A DNA stretch of 64,000 nt from Corallococcus macrosporus DSM 14697 (lineage in GTDB: Bacteria; Myxococcota; Myxococcia; Myxococcales; Myxococcaceae), in assembly GCF_002305895.1 (NCBI RefSeq), contig NZ_CP022203.1, forward strand, positions 7,660,001-7,724,000. The letters run 5' to 3'. Positions within the stretch are counted from its first letter, which is position 1; each line of letters begins with the position of its first letter. Below the pieces are notes generated by a model. That model saw only the letters and a program-made list of their open reading frames with translations, did no database searches and was not told the DNA's origin. This document shows positions 1 through 9,360 of this stretch, piece after piece. A program made the position numbers and the translations under genes.

Positions 1-1218
1 GCGGCCTCCATTCTCCAGCGTGATTTCCTTCGAGTGCCGCAGGTCCCTGGCCCAGCACCGCGCCAGCTTGCGGACGAAGGACGCGTCGTGGATGACCAGC
101 GAGCCCTCCTTCAGCTTGTTGAGCGACAGCGAGTCCATGTTGGTGGAGCCCACCACCGCGAGCCAGTCGTCCACGAGCAGCGTCTTGGAATGCATCATCG
201 ACGGCTGGTACTCCCAGATGCGCGCGCCCGCGGCGAGCAGCCGCTCATACGTGGAGCGCTGGGACGCCCGCATGATGGGCACGTCATGGTTGGGCCCGGG
301 CCCCAGGATGCGAATCTCCACGCCCTGACGGCACTTCTCCTCCAGTTGCTCCAGAATCGAATTGGGCGGAGAGAAGTACGCGTTGGCAATCCAGATGCGC
401 TCGCGCGCCGCGGCAATCACGATGCGAATCATGCGCTCCGCGTCGGTGAGGCCCAGCTTGCCCGCGCTGTCGATGAAGCCCGCGGCGCAGGGGCCGGAGT
501 CCTCCAGGTCCTCGGGGAACGCGCTCGGCGGAATCAACCCGCCCCCCGCCTCCTGCCAGTGCCGGGAGAACGACAACTGCATGCGGCGCACCTCGGGGCC
601 CTCGACGCGGATGTGCGTGTCGCGCCACTCGTCGGGCTTCAGGCCGTCCCCTTCCCATACCCGCCAGATGCCGAAGCCGCCCGTGTACCCGATGCGCCCG
701 TCGACAATCACGAGCTTCTGGTGGCTGCGCCCCAGCAGACGGCCCAGCACCTTGCCCGCCAGGAGCCGGTAGTAGTGGACCTCCACCCCGGCCTCGGTGA
801 GCACCTGCTCCACCTTCTGGTCGAAGTCCCGGTCGCCGCGAATCTCCTCGCTGCCCACCGGGTCCACCACCACGCGGCAGGCCACGCCGGCCCGCGCGCG
901 CTCCACCAGCGCCTCCACCACGCGGTCCGACAGCTCACAGGGCCGCCAGATGTACACGAGGATGTGGACGCTGCTGCGCGCGGCGCGGATGTCCTCCAGC
1001 ATGCGCTCGAAGACGGCGCTGTTCTCCAGCAACTCCAGCGAGTGTCCGGGAATCAGCCCCACGCCGGTGGACTGGTACAGCGCGAACGAGAAGGCGTCCG
1101 GCCCGGGCGGCAACGCGAAGGGCCCTTGCATCTCATGGCGCGCGCGCTCCGCGCTGCCCGAGTAGCCCAGCGCCCCGGGCTTGGGAATCAGCTCCTCCAG
1201 CTCCTGCATTTCATCCAT
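1..1218 (-). CDS. Phospholipase D / cardiolipin synthase-like protein (3' end cut by window edge)
   Basis: The minus-strand frame is open from an ATG at 1218 to the left edge, giving 406 codons without a stop. It has the two HxKxxxxD motifs that define the phospholipase D superfamily: H166-x-K168-x4-D173 (HQKLVIVD) and H343-x-K345-x4-D350 (HSKTLLVD), the second followed by GSTNMD. In this family the two His residues catalyse phosphatidyl transfer, either between phospholipids to make cardiolipin or to water. The protein has no membrane segment in its first 80 residues, unlike classical ClsA, so it resembles soluble ClsB/ClsC-type proteins more. A second ATG three codons downstream is an alternative start. 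The exact substrate cannot be told from sequence. It may be a cardiolipin synthase or another PLD-type hydrolase. Confidence 0.88.
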   Translation of the reverse strand, partial: MDEMQELEELIPKPGALGYSGSAERARHEMQGPFALPPGPDAFSFALYQSTGVGLIPGHSLELLENSAVFERMLEDIRAARSSVHILVYIWRPCELSDRVVEALVERARAGVACRVVVDPVGSEEIRGDRDFDQKVEQVLTEAGVEVHYYRLLAGKVLGRLLGRSHQKLVIVDGRIGYTGGFGIWRVWEGDGLKPDEWRDTHIRVEGPEVRRMQLSFSRHWQEAGGGLIPPSAFPEDLEDSGPCAAGFIDSAGKLGLTDAERMIRIVIAAARERIWIANAYFSPPNSILEQLEEKCRQGVEIRILGPGPNHDVPIMRASQRSTYERLLAAGARIWEYQPSMMHSKTLLVDDWLAVVGSTNMDSLSLNKLKEGSLVIHDASFVRKLARCWARDLRHSKEITLENGGR

Positions 1219-1360
1219 ACGGGCAAGCTAGGGATGCCCCCCTCCGCCTGGAATGGCGCGCCTGCCCGCCTGCCTCGAGCGAGCCCGCACGCTTCCCGTT
1301 GCCGCGGAGCGCCATGCTGGCCACACTGCGCCCGTCCTTTCGCATCCAGGAGCGCCGACC

Positions 1361-3694
1361 ATGGTGGATGACACCCGACCGACAGCCCACGAGCTGCTGT
1401 CCCTTCCTCGACTCGCTCCGCTCGTGCCCATGCTGTACGTGGCCTGGACGGACGGAGAGCTCACGTCGGACGAGCTCCGCGCCATGGGCTCCGCCGCCCG
1501 CGCGCAGCCCTGGTTGGATTTGCGCTCCAACACCGTGCTCGCGCGCTGGTTGGACCCGCTGATGCCGCCCAGCCCCGGCGAGCTGGCCCAGGTGCGCGAG
1601 CACATCCGCCGCACCGCGGAGCGCCTGTCACACAGCGGACACAAGAACCTGGCCGAGCTGGGCGCGCAGCTCGCCCAGGTGGGCAACGGCGACGAGGGAC
1701 TCCCCGCGCCCATGCCGGAGCTGACGCGCGCCCTGTCGCAACTGGAGGCGGCCCTGGGCGTGTCCGGCAGCGAGGCGGTGCGCTCGCTCGTCCCGGCCGC
1801 GTCCCCCACCCGCTTCGAGCAGCGCGAGCCCACGTCCTTCGACCCCGTGGCGCTGCGCGCCGTGCTGGACCGGACCTACCCGGAGACGCGCGCCCAGGTG
1901 CGCCAGTGGCTGGCGGACCCGGCCTACCGCTACACGGACACCCGCGACACCGCGAAGTACCGGGACCAGGTGCTCGCCTGGCTCAAGGCCCTGGCCGACC
2001 AGGGCCTGGGCCGCATCGCCTTCCCCCAGGACAACGAGACGGGCTCGGACCTGGGCGCCTTCATCACCGCCTTCGAGACGCTGGCCTATTTCGACCTGAG
2101 CCTCGTCGTCAAAGCCGGCGTCCACTTCGGCCTCTTCGGCGCCAGCATCCTCTTCCTCGGCACCCAGAAGCACCACCAGCAGTACCTGCCCCGGGTGGCC
2201 TCGCTGGAGCTGCCCGGCTGCTTCGCCATGAGCGAGCTGGGCCACGGCTCCAACGTCCGGGACGTGGAGACGGTGGCCCGCTACGACGCGGAGACCGGCG
2301 AGTTCGTGGTGCAAACGCCCTCGGAGACGGCGCGCAAGGAGTGGATTGGCAACGCCGCGCGGCACGGGCGCATCGCCACCGTGTTCGCCCAGTTGGAGGT
2401 CGGCGGCCAGGCGCTGGGCGTCCACGCGCTGCTGGTGCCGCTGCGCGACGAGGCCGGGCGCGTGCTGCCCGGCATCCGAATCGAGGACTGCGGCGAGAAG
2501 ATGGGCCTCAACGGCGTGGACAACGGCCGCATCTGGTTCGACCACGTCCGCGTCCCCCGGGAGAACCTGCTGGACCGCTTCGGCCAGGTGAACGCGCGGG
2601 GCGAGTACACCAGCGCCATCACCGGCGACTCCAAGCGCTTCTTCACCATGCTGGGCACGCTGGTGGCGGGCCGGGTGAGCGTGGCCTCCGCGGCGCTGAG
2701 CGCCGCCAAGAGCGGCCTCACCATCGCCGTGCGCTACGGCGACCTGCGGCGCCAGTTCGGCCCCGCGGGTGACAAGGAGTTCCGCCTGCTGGACCACCAG
2801 GCCCACCAGCGGCGCCTGCTCAAGCCCCTGGCCAAGACGTACGCCATGGACTTCGCGCTCGAGCACCTCGTGGAGCGCTACGTGAAGCGCACCGAGGACG
2901 ACGCGCGCGAGGTGGAGGCGCTGGCGGCCGGCCTCAAGGCCTACAGCACCTGGCACACCACCGCCGTCCTCCAGGAGGCGCGCGAGGCGTGCGGCGGCCA
3001 GGGCTACCTCGAGGCCAACCGGCTGGCGGCGCTGAAGGCGGACACGGACGTGTTCACCACCTTCGAGGGCGACAACACGGTGCTGATGCAACTGGTCGCC
3101 AAGGGCCTGCTCACCGGCTACAAGCAGCGCTTCGAGGACGACCGCGTCTTCGCCGTGCTGAAGCTGCTGACGGACCGCGCCACCAGCATGATGGACCGCA
3201 ACCCCTTCGCCGCCCGGCGCACCGACAGCGACCACCTGCGCGACAACGACTACCACCTGCGCGCGCTGCGCTTCCGCGAGGAGGAGCTGCTGGCCACCGT
3301 GTCCAGGCGCATCCGCAAGCGCCTGAGCGCGGGCGTGGAGGCCTTCGAGGCCTTCAACCAGGTCCAGGTCCATCTGCTGGAGCTGGCCCACGCCCACGTG
3401 GAGCGGCTGGCGCTGGAGCAGTTCCTCGCGGGCGTGGCCGAGGTGAAGGAGCCCGGCCTGAAGACGGTGCTGGGGCGCCTGTGCGACCTCTACGGCCTGT
3501 CCTGCCTGGAGGCCGCCAGCGGCTGGTTCCAGGAGCACGGGTGGCTGGAGGGCACCAAGGCGAAGGCCATCCGCAAGGAGGTGACGCGGCTGTGCGCCGA
3601 GCTGCGCCCGGACGCGGTGGCGCTGGTGGACGCGTTTGGAGTACCGGACACCTGCCTCGCCGCGCCCATCGGCCTGGGCCACCTGTCGCCCTGA
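1361..3694 (+). CDS. Acyl-CoA oxidase/dehydrogenase-like flavoprotein with TerB-like N-terminal extension
   Basis: This 777-residue protein is predicted to oxidise the alpha-beta bond of acyl-CoA, the first step of fatty-acid beta-oxidation. It resembles peroxisomal acyl-CoA oxidases more than the ~380-residue bacterial dehydrogenases. Around residues 287-345 it has the oxidase-type CFAMSELGHGSN block and a WIGNAA motif. At 544-549 it has CGGQGY, followed near residue 569 by FEGDN, whose Glu is the expected catalytic base. The first ~100 residues are extra. They contain YVAWTDGELTSDE, which resembles the metal-binding loop of TerB-type helical domains. The ATG at 1361 is chosen because the protein-like sequence begins there and an AGGAG-like site lies upstream. 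The open frame extends further 5' to 1253, but that part is not protein-like. Function as oxidase versus dehydrogenase is inferred. Confidence 0.88.
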   Translation: MVDDTRPTAHELLSLPRLAPLVPMLYVAWTDGELTSDELRAMGSAARAQPWLDLRSNTVLARWLDPLMPPSPGELAQVREHIRRTAERLSHSGHKNLAELGAQLAQVGNGDEGLPAPMPELTRALSQLEAALGVSGSEAVRSLVPAASPTRFEQREPTSFDPVALRAVLDRTYPETRAQVRQWLADPAYRYTDTRDTAKYRDQVLAWLKALADQGLGRIAFPQDNETGSDLGAFITAFETLAYFDLSLVVKAGVHFGLFGASILFLGTQKHHQQYLPRVASLELPGCFAMSELGHGSNVRDVETVARYDAETGEFVVQTPSETARKEWIGNAARHGRIATVFAQLEVGGQALGVHALLVPLRDEAGRVLPGIRIEDCGEKMGLNGVDNGRIWFDHVRVPRENLLDRFGQVNARGEYTSAITGDSKRFFTMLGTLVAGRVSVASAALSAAKSGLTIAVRYGDLRRQFGPAGDKEFRLLDHQAHQRRLLKPLAKTYAMDFALEHLVERYVKRTEDDAREVEALAAGLKAYSTWHTTAVLQEAREACGGQGYLEANRLAALKADTDVFTTFEGDNTVLMQLVAKGLLTGYKQRFEDDRVFAVLKLLTDRATSMMDRNPFAARRTDSDHLRDNDYHLRALRFREEELLATVSRRIRKRLSAGVEAFEAFNQVQVHLLELAHAHVERLALEQFLAGVAEVKEPGLKTVLGRLCDLYGLSCLEAASGWFQEHGWLEGTKAKAIRKEVTRLCAELRPDAVALVDAFGVPDTCLAAPIGLGHLSP

Positions 3695-3757
3695 GGTGAA
3701 CGTTTGGGCCAGGCAGGCACTGTACGCCTGCCTGCCCATGCGCAGCTTCCGGGTGCC

Positions 3758-4270
3758 ATGACACGACACGTGACGATTCTGCTGTGTGCCCTCGGGTGGC
3801 TGTCTGGCTGCGCCACGATGTCCCCCGTGGAGCGCGCGGCCGCCGAGGAGGCCCGGAACAAGCAGCGCGTGCAGCAGCTCACCGAGGAGCTGTACAACCT
3901 GCGCAAGCTGGACCGCATCCCGGAGTTCATCGCCGAGGACTTCGTGGACCGCTCCCAGGGCGCGCCCCTCAACGCGGTGGGGCCCGCCTTCATCCGTCAG
4001 CAGGCGGAGGCCAGCTTCCAGCGCTTCCCCGAGCTGAAGTTCGACGTCCTCCACCTGGTGGCGGACGGAGACCTGGTGCTCGTGCACTGGAAGGCCACCG
4101 GGCCGGACCCCCAGCACGTGGACGACGCCGGCGAGCCCCGGCCCCTCCTGCTGCAAGGGCACTCCCTGTACCGGCTGCGCGACGGCAAGGTGGTGGAGTC
4201 CTGGGACATCACCGACCGCCTGTCGCCGTTGCTGCAGCGCGGCTACAAGGTGGTGCCGCCCACCCTGTAG
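3758..4270 (+). CDS. Lipoprotein with SnoaL/NTF2-like domain
   Basis: This is a 170-residue predicted lipoprotein. It starts with a short charged N-terminus, a hydrophobic stretch and the lipobox LSGC. The mature part begins with a charged helix, followed by a pattern of helices and strands (near PEFIAEDFVDRS, LVLVHWKATG and YRLRDGKVVESWD) typical of the SnoaL-like/NTF2 fold seen in small cone-shaped binding domains. SnoaL-like proteins of this kind often have no known substrate, and no catalytic residues can be named here. The ATG at 3758 is chosen because it gives a normal signal peptide; the frame is open further upstream. The gene converges with its neighbour, leaving only 3 bp between the stops, so there is no room for a dedicated terminator. 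Confidence 0.75.
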   Translation: MTRHVTILLCALGWLSGCATMSPVERAAAEEARNKQRVQQLTEELYNLRKLDRIPEFIAEDFVDRSQGAPLNAVGPAFIRQQAEASFQRFPELKFDVLHLVADGDLVLVHWKATGPDPQHVDDAGEPRPLLLQGHSLYRLRDGKVVESWDITDRLSPLLQRGYKVVPPTL

Positions 4271-4273
4271 TGC

Positions 4274-4900
4274 TCAGCCGCCAGGCGCGCGGAACACCGT
4301 GCCGTCCTGGCCTTCCACCACCAGGCTGGCGTCATCCGACGGCGACACCCGGAGCGCCGCGCGCGGCAGCCCCTTGCGGTCCCTGAGCACCAGGCCGGGC
4401 GAGCCATGCTCGTCCGCGCCCAGGATGGCCCGGGGCCGCCCGTCCCCGTCGGACAGCTCCAGCCGCGACGAGCCGTCCACCTGGAGGCCCACCGCGAACA
4501 ACTCCCCGCCGCCGGGCTTGGACAGCGTCAGGCGCGGCGCCGCGTCCGAGTACACCATCAGCTCCGCCAGGGACTGGCCCTCCGCCGTGGAGAAGCGCAG
4601 CCGGGGCGAGCCGTCCTCGCCCACGCCCAGCAGCGCCCGGGGCCGGCCTTCACCATCCCGCAGCACCAGGCCCGCGTTGCCCTGCGCGTCGGTGTCCAGC
4701 GTGGCCCGCGTCTGGCCGCGCGCGTCCGTCAGCACCCACCGGGAGGCCACCAGCGTCCCGGAGGACGGCGCATCGCCCCGCAGCGCCGCCACGCCCAGCC
4801 CCAGCCCCGCCAACGCGAGCGCGGCGAACGACACCCCCCGCCACCGCCGGCAACTGCGCTCCAGCCGCGCCAGCCGTGCCTCAAGCGACTCCGAATCCAT
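4274..4900 (-). CDS. Single-pass membrane protein built of ~23-residue tandem repeats
   Basis: This 208-residue protein is of unknown function. An N-terminal charged helix (about residues 1-20) is followed by one transmembrane segment (about 24-42). The rest consists of about six degenerate repeats of 22-23 residues with the pattern LxLxDxxGxxRAxLgxxxxGsp, for example LVLRDGEGRPRALLG and LELSDGDGRPRAILG. The regular strand-turn-strand periodicity suggests a beta-solenoid or stacked-hairpin domain outside the membrane. The start at 4900 is supported by an AGGAGG site 7 bases upstream. The gene is convergent with the preceding lipoprotein and divergent from the M48 protease. No catalytic motif is seen. 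Confidence 0.72.
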   Translation of the reverse strand: MDSESLEARLARLERSCRRWRGVSFAALALAGLGLGVAALRGDAPSSGTLVASRWVLTDARGQTRATLDTDAQGNAGLVLRDGEGRPRALLGVGEDGSPRLRFSTAEGQSLAELMVYSDAAPRLTLSKPGGGELFAVGLQVDGSSRLELSDGDGRPRAILGADEHGSPGLVLRDRKGLPRAALRVSPSDDASLVVEGQDGTVFRAPGG

Positions 4901-5046
4901 TCGAACGCCTCCTCGCGAAGAGAAGCTAACGGAACGGGGGCCGCCGCGCGCGCCCGACTGTCCAGCAGTGACGGCCCGCTCACGCCCACCGTGGCTCCTC
5001 GGCCACCGCGGCCCTACCTCGCATCCACCACTACCAGGAAGGCCCC

Positions 5047-6483
5047 ATGACTTCACGACTCCGGCTGCCGCTGATACTGGCCCTGCTCTCGCTGACGACC
5101 TGCGTGCGCAACCCCGCCACCGGCAAGCGCATGCTGTCGCTCGTCTCCCAGGATGACGAGATTGCCCTGGGCAAGCAGAGCGCGGAGGAGGTGCGCGGGT
5201 CCATTGGCCTCATCCAGGAGCCCCAGGTGCAGGAGTACGTCGCCCGGGTGGGCCTGCCCATGGCGAAGGCCTCCGAACGCCCGGAGCTGCCCTGGACGAT
5301 TCAGGCCGTGGATGACCCGGTGGTGAACGCCTTCGCCCTCCCCGGGGGCCCCGTCTTCGTGACGCGCGGGCTGCTCACCGCCCTCAACTCCGAGGCGGAG
5401 CTGGCCTCCGTGCTGGGGCACGAAATCGCCCACATCACCGCGCGGCACTCCGTGGAGCAGCTCTCCCAGGCGCAGCTCGCCCAGGCGGGCCTGCTGCTGG
5501 GCAGCGTGCTCAGCGAGGACGTGGCCCGCTTCGGGGGCCTGGCCGCCGCGGGCCTCCAGCTCCTGTTCCTCAAGTACGGCCGCGACGACGAGCGCCAGGC
5601 GGACGAGCTGGGCTTCAAGTACATGTTGAACGCCGGCTACGACGTGCGCCAGGCCGCGGACGTCTTCGCCACCCTGGACCGCGTGGGCAAGGCCGCGGGC
5701 GGGCAGAGCCTCCCCGCGTGGCTGTCCACCCACCCCGACCCGGGGGACCGCGTGGAGGCCGCGAAGGAGCGCGCCGCGAAGGCCAACGTGGACCTCAGCC
5801 AGCTCAAGGACGGCCGCGAGGCGTACCTCGCCATGCTCCAGGGCATGGCCTACGGAAATGACCCGCGCCAGGGCTTCTTCCAGGGCAACGTCTTCATGCA
5901 CCCGGGCCTGCGCTTCCAGCTCACCTTCCCGCAGGGGTGGAAGACGGCGAACCAGCCGCAGCAGGTGGCCGGCATCAGCCCCCAGGAGGACGCCATCGTC
6001 GGCCTGGTGCCCACCGGCAACATCGCCCCACAGGAGGCGATGCAGCGCTTCCTCGCGCAGGAAGGCATCCAGCCGGTGAGCGCGGCCCCCGCGGGCTTCC
6101 CGCAGGGCGCCACCTTCTTCCAGGCGCAGACGGAGCAGGGCGCCATCGCGGGCGTCACCGCCTTCGTGTCCCAGGGTGGCACCACGCTCCAGCTCCTGGG
6201 CTACACCGGCGCGCAGCAGCTTGGCGCCTACGAGGACGCCTTCCGCGCCGTCTTCTCCAGCTTCGGCGAGCTGACGGATGCCTCGGCGCTGGCCGTGCAG
6301 CCCGCGCGGATTGAGCTGGCGAAGGTGCCGTCCCCCATGACGCTGCAGCAGTTCAACGAGCAGAACCCGTCCACCATCTCCGTGGAGGAGCTGGCCCTCA
6401 TCAACGGCGTACAGCCCGGGGACACCCTGCCCGCGGGCCGGACGGTGAAGCGCGTCACGGGGGGCGTGCGGTCCACGCCCTGA
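5047..6483 (+). CDS. M48 family zinc metalloprotease, putative lipoprotein
   Basis: This 478-residue protein belongs to the BepA-like M48 peptidases, which act on misfolded outer-membrane proteins in the periplasm. The zinc motif HEIAH is at 125-129. The third ligand is probably E182 in ERQAD. The N-terminus is a signal peptide ending in LTTC, a plausible though non-standard lipobox. After the protease domain there is a ~200-residue region with a repeated strand pattern (FQLTFPQGWKTAN onward). The last ~40 residues resemble a LysM-like wall-binding motif (TISVEELALINGVQPGDTL), although this is weak. The gene reads away from the repeat protein at 4274-4900, and a hairpin follows the stop. Substrate unknown. 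Confidence 0.9.
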   Translation: MTSRLRLPLILALLSLTTCVRNPATGKRMLSLVSQDDEIALGKQSAEEVRGSIGLIQEPQVQEYVARVGLPMAKASERPELPWTIQAVDDPVVNAFALPGGPVFVTRGLLTALNSEAELASVLGHEIAHITARHSVEQLSQAQLAQAGLLLGSVLSEDVARFGGLAAAGLQLLFLKYGRDDERQADELGFKYMLNAGYDVRQAADVFATLDRVGKAAGGQSLPAWLSTHPDPGDRVEAAKERAAKANVDLSQLKDGREAYLAMLQGMAYGNDPRQGFFQGNVFMHPGLRFQLTFPQGWKTANQPQQVAGISPQEDAIVGLVPTGNIAPQEAMQRFLAQEGIQPVSAAPAGFPQGATFFQAQTEQGAIAGVTAFVSQGGTTLQLLGYTGAQQLGAYEDAFRAVFSSFGELTDASALAVQPARIELAKVPSPMTLQQFNEQNPSTISVEELALINGVQPGDTLPAGRTVKRVTGGVRSTP

Positions 6484-6488
6484 GCCGC

Positions 6489-6511
6489 GCTCCGGCGCGC
6501 CTCGCCGGAGC
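6489..6511. terminator. Hairpin between convergent genes
   Basis: A perfect 9-bp stem (GCTCCGGCG / CGCCGGAGC) with a 5-base loop lies just after the M48 protease stop and before the stop of the convergent lipoprotein. There is no U-tract, as is common in high-GC genomes. It may serve both directions. Confidence 0.55.
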
Positions 6512-6523
6512 ACGGGACGCCCC

Positions 6524-7363
6524 TCAGGAGTCGATGTCGCTGTCGCCACGCTCCGGCGCGCGGTAGCTGTCCTCGCTCCGGTCCTGGCGGCGGTCCGTCT
6601 CCTCCACGTAGTCGGTGGGGATGATGTCGGGACCGCGGCGGACGGGGCGGCCCGCACCGAACAGGAAGCCCAGCTTGAACTGAGCGAAGCCCCCGTTGAA
6701 GCCCGCGATGGCCTCCGAGTCGGTGCTGGTGGAGTTCACCTCGCCCACGACGGGGAAGGAGATGCCCACCTCGGGCATCAGGCGGAACCCCTCCGTCACG
6801 CGGAGCGCGTAGCCCACCGAGGCGCCGACGCTGAGGATGTTGACGGCGGCGCCGTCATTGCCCACGTTGCCGGCGACGCGCGTCCAGATGGCGCGAGGCC
6901 CCAGCACCAGCTCCGAGCCGCCCTTCGTCTTGAAGCCCACCAGCAGCGGGACGGCGACGTTCAGGTAGCTCGACGAAGCGTCCTCGCCGTCCTCCGACGT
7001 CCCCGTGCCGATGGACGCGCCCGAGATGGACGGCGCCAGGGAGATGGCCTTCACCGGGTCATTCGGCTGGGTCAGCAGGAACTTGCTCTGCAACTCCGCC
7101 AGCGAGGACCCCAGCCGGACGCCCAGGTCCACGCGCTCCGACACGCCGTAGCGAACCGCCAGGTCGAAGTGGGGCACGTACCCCGAGGCCTCCACGCCCT
7201 CATCCCCACCCAGGACCGCCGCGCCCATGACCCCCGGCTCGATACCCACCTGGAAGCGCCCCGCCCCCAAGGTGTCCGCCGTCTGGACGTGGCTCACCGA
7301 CGCGCAGCCCGTCCCCAGAATCCCAATCAACGCAGATACAGCAGCAACAGAACGACGAAACAT
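6524..7363 (-). CDS. Outer-membrane beta-barrel-like lipoprotein
   Basis: This is a 279-residue predicted lipoprotein with a signal peptide ending in LGTGC. After the Cys the sequence alternates hydrophobic and polar residues in strands separated by Gly/Asp/Asn turns (RFQVGIEPG, FDLAVRYGVSERVDLGVRLG, VSVGASVGYALR-like stretches). This pattern is typical of an outer-membrane beta-barrel of 10-14 strands. The C-terminal ~45 residues are highly charged and disordered, ending without a terminal aromatic residue, so it is not a classical BAM-recognised porin tail. The ATG at 7363 is chosen because a GGAGGGG site lies directly upstream; an in-frame TTG four codons earlier is less likely. It is transcribed divergently from the DUF3293 gene. 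Function unknown. Confidence 0.72.
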   Translation of the reverse strand: MFRRSVAAVSALIGILGTGCASVSHVQTADTLGAGRFQVGIEPGVMGAAVLGGDEGVEASGYVPHFDLAVRYGVSERVDLGVRLGSSLAELQSKFLLTQPNDPVKAISLAPSISGASIGTGTSEDGEDASSSYLNVAVPLLVGFKTKGGSELVLGPRAIWTRVAGNVGNDGAAVNILSVGASVGYALRVTEGFRLMPEVGISFPVVGEVNSTSTDSEAIAGFNGGFAQFKLGFLFGAGRPVRRGPDIIPTDYVEETDRRQDRSEDSYRAPERGDSDIDS

Positions 7364-7427
7364 GTTCCCCTCCAATGCCTTTCATTCCGCTCCGGAACGC
7401 GGCGAGGCATGGACGACGAACGGAATC

Positions 7428-7449
7428 GAACATTCACACTGAATCGTTC
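7428..7449. promoter_or_regulatory. Inverted repeat in divergent promoter region
   Basis: The 130-bp gap between two divergent genes is AT-richer than its surroundings. It contains an imperfect dyad: GAACATTCA, three bases, then TGAAT-C-GTTC. It could be a regulator-binding site for either gene. No regulator is assigned. Confidence 0.3.
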
Positions 7450-7495
7450 GAAACCCGATTTTCCCCGGCGGGCACGCGCGAGCATCATGCGGCGC

Positions 7496-7951
7496 ATGAG
7501 CCACCACGAACGCGAGCGGTTGGCGAAGGCCTACACGGCGACGCGCTACGTCATCCGGCCCCATCCCAGCACGGGAGGTGTCGAGCAGATTCTGCGGGCG
7601 GGCGCCCTGCACCCGGCGCTGGACGCAACGCTTGCGGCGCGCGGCCACCGCGAGTGGGCCTTCCTGACGGCGTGGAATCCCGGCTCGCAGTGGCGGAGCG
7701 AGGAGGAGAACCGCCGCGCCCAGGAGCGGCTGGAGGCGCAGCTCGTCGCGGGGGGCTGGGTGGTGGCGCCCGCCCTGGGCCAGGCGGAGGATGGGGGTTG
7801 GTGCGAGCCGAGCCTCTTCGTCCCGGGCCTCCCGCGCGAGGAGGCCGCGCGCTTCGGCCGCGCCTACGGGCAGGTGGCGGTGCTCGTGGGGCGCGCGAGC
7901 GCCCACGCGGAGCTGCTGTTCTGCGAGGAGGCCCACGCTCCGGCGCCGTGA
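7496..7951 (+). CDS. DUF3293 family protein
   Basis: A 151-residue soluble protein. It matches the DUF3293 pattern: an N-terminal YVIRP-type strand, the FLTAWNPGS block at about residues 54-62, an EENRRAQERLEAQL helix, a Gly-rich strand, and a C-terminal EPSLFVPG block. No enzyme activity has been established for this family as far as I know. Two in-frame ATGs (7487 and 7496) are possible, and neither has a strong ribosome-binding site. There is no signal peptide or membrane segment, so it should be cytoplasmic. It is not clearly part of an operon. Confidence 0.8.
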   Translation: MSHHERERLAKAYTATRYVIRPHPSTGGVEQILRAGALHPALDATLAARGHREWAFLTAWNPGSQWRSEEENRRAQERLEAQLVAGGWVVAPALGQAEDGGWCEPSLFVPGLPREEAARFGRAYGQVAVLVGRASAHAELLFCEEAHAPAP

Positions 7952-8089
7952 CGCCCCGCCCTTCAAACGGCGCGGCGGCCGCTCATGCGGGCGGCGAGCG
8001 CGGGCCCCGTGAGCGCACGGCCCGAGCCAGGGCTTCCACCGCGCTGGGGGCGCCCAGGTCAGGGCCGCGAGCGAGGGACTCCTCGCCGC

Positions 8090-8509
8090 TCAGGGAATGG
8101 GCCCCCGGGGCTGACCGGCCGCCGGCACGGGGCCGCTGCCGCCCACCGCCCCGTCCCCTGTGTTCTCCGGGATGACCTCAATCTCGCGGGCATTGACCAC
8201 CCGGCGCGCCAGCTCGTCGAACTCGACCTCCAGGATGCGGCCCGGCTGGTCCGCGAGCCCGAACCGGATGCGCCAGAAGTTGGGGCGAATCTCCACCGCC
8301 TCTCCAGCTTCGGCGAGCACCAGCGCGTTGTTGCGGGCGTATTCCTCGCCGGCCTGCACGACGTCCCGGGCGCCCAGCTCCGTCTGCACGGCGGCCGAGC
8401 TGGGGGGCGCGGGGGGACGGCCGGTGGGGCCCGTCGCGCAGGCCATGGAGGCCAGGATGGCGCCGGGCAAGAGGAACCGCGGGACGATGCGAAGTCGGAT
8501 CGGCGTCAT
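8090..8509 (-). CDS. Small putative lipoprotein, unknown function
   Basis: A 139-residue protein with an N-terminal signal peptide ending in SMAC, a loose lipobox. The mature part begins with a Pro-rich linker, then a compact region with strands near AVEIRPNFWRIRFGLA and ILEVEFDELARRVVNAREIEV. The tail is Gly/Pro-rich. No family is recognised. The ATG at 8509 gives the expected signal peptide; the open frame extends 37 codons upstream but is Arg-rich and unlike protein there. It lies downstream of clpP on the same strand with a ~130-bp gap, so co-transcription is possible. Confidence 0.65.
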   Translation of the reverse strand: MTPIRLRIVPRFLLPGAILASMACATGPTGRPPAPPSSAAVQTELGARDVVQAGEEYARNNALVLAEAGEAVEIRPNFWRIRFGLADQPGRILEVEFDELARRVVNAREIEVIPENTGDGAVGGSGPVPAAGQPRGPIP

Positions 8510-8641
8510 ATGCCCATGTTGAGCACGCTTCGTGCCACATGCAGGCAAGGGAGCCGGAAATCGTCCTGCGCTGAACCTGCGTCCGGCGCGGCGCCCGCGT
8601 GGCGCCACGCCGCCCCGCACGGAGACGGGGCGGGAAGGCCC

Positions 8642-9253
<612 letters not shown>

Positions 9254-9360
9254 GACGCCCCTACCCTAATCGCCCTCGCGCCGCCGCGCCCGCCCCTTCT
9301 TCCCGGAGCGTGCGCTGCCCCACGCTTCGCCGCCACCGCCTCCCTGCTCCCCAGGGGGGC

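Noticed and set aside
1628-4162. 844-codon frame antisense to the acyl-CoA oxidase-like gene
   Set aside because: Same GC-bias shadow; low-complexity translation and no plausible start site.
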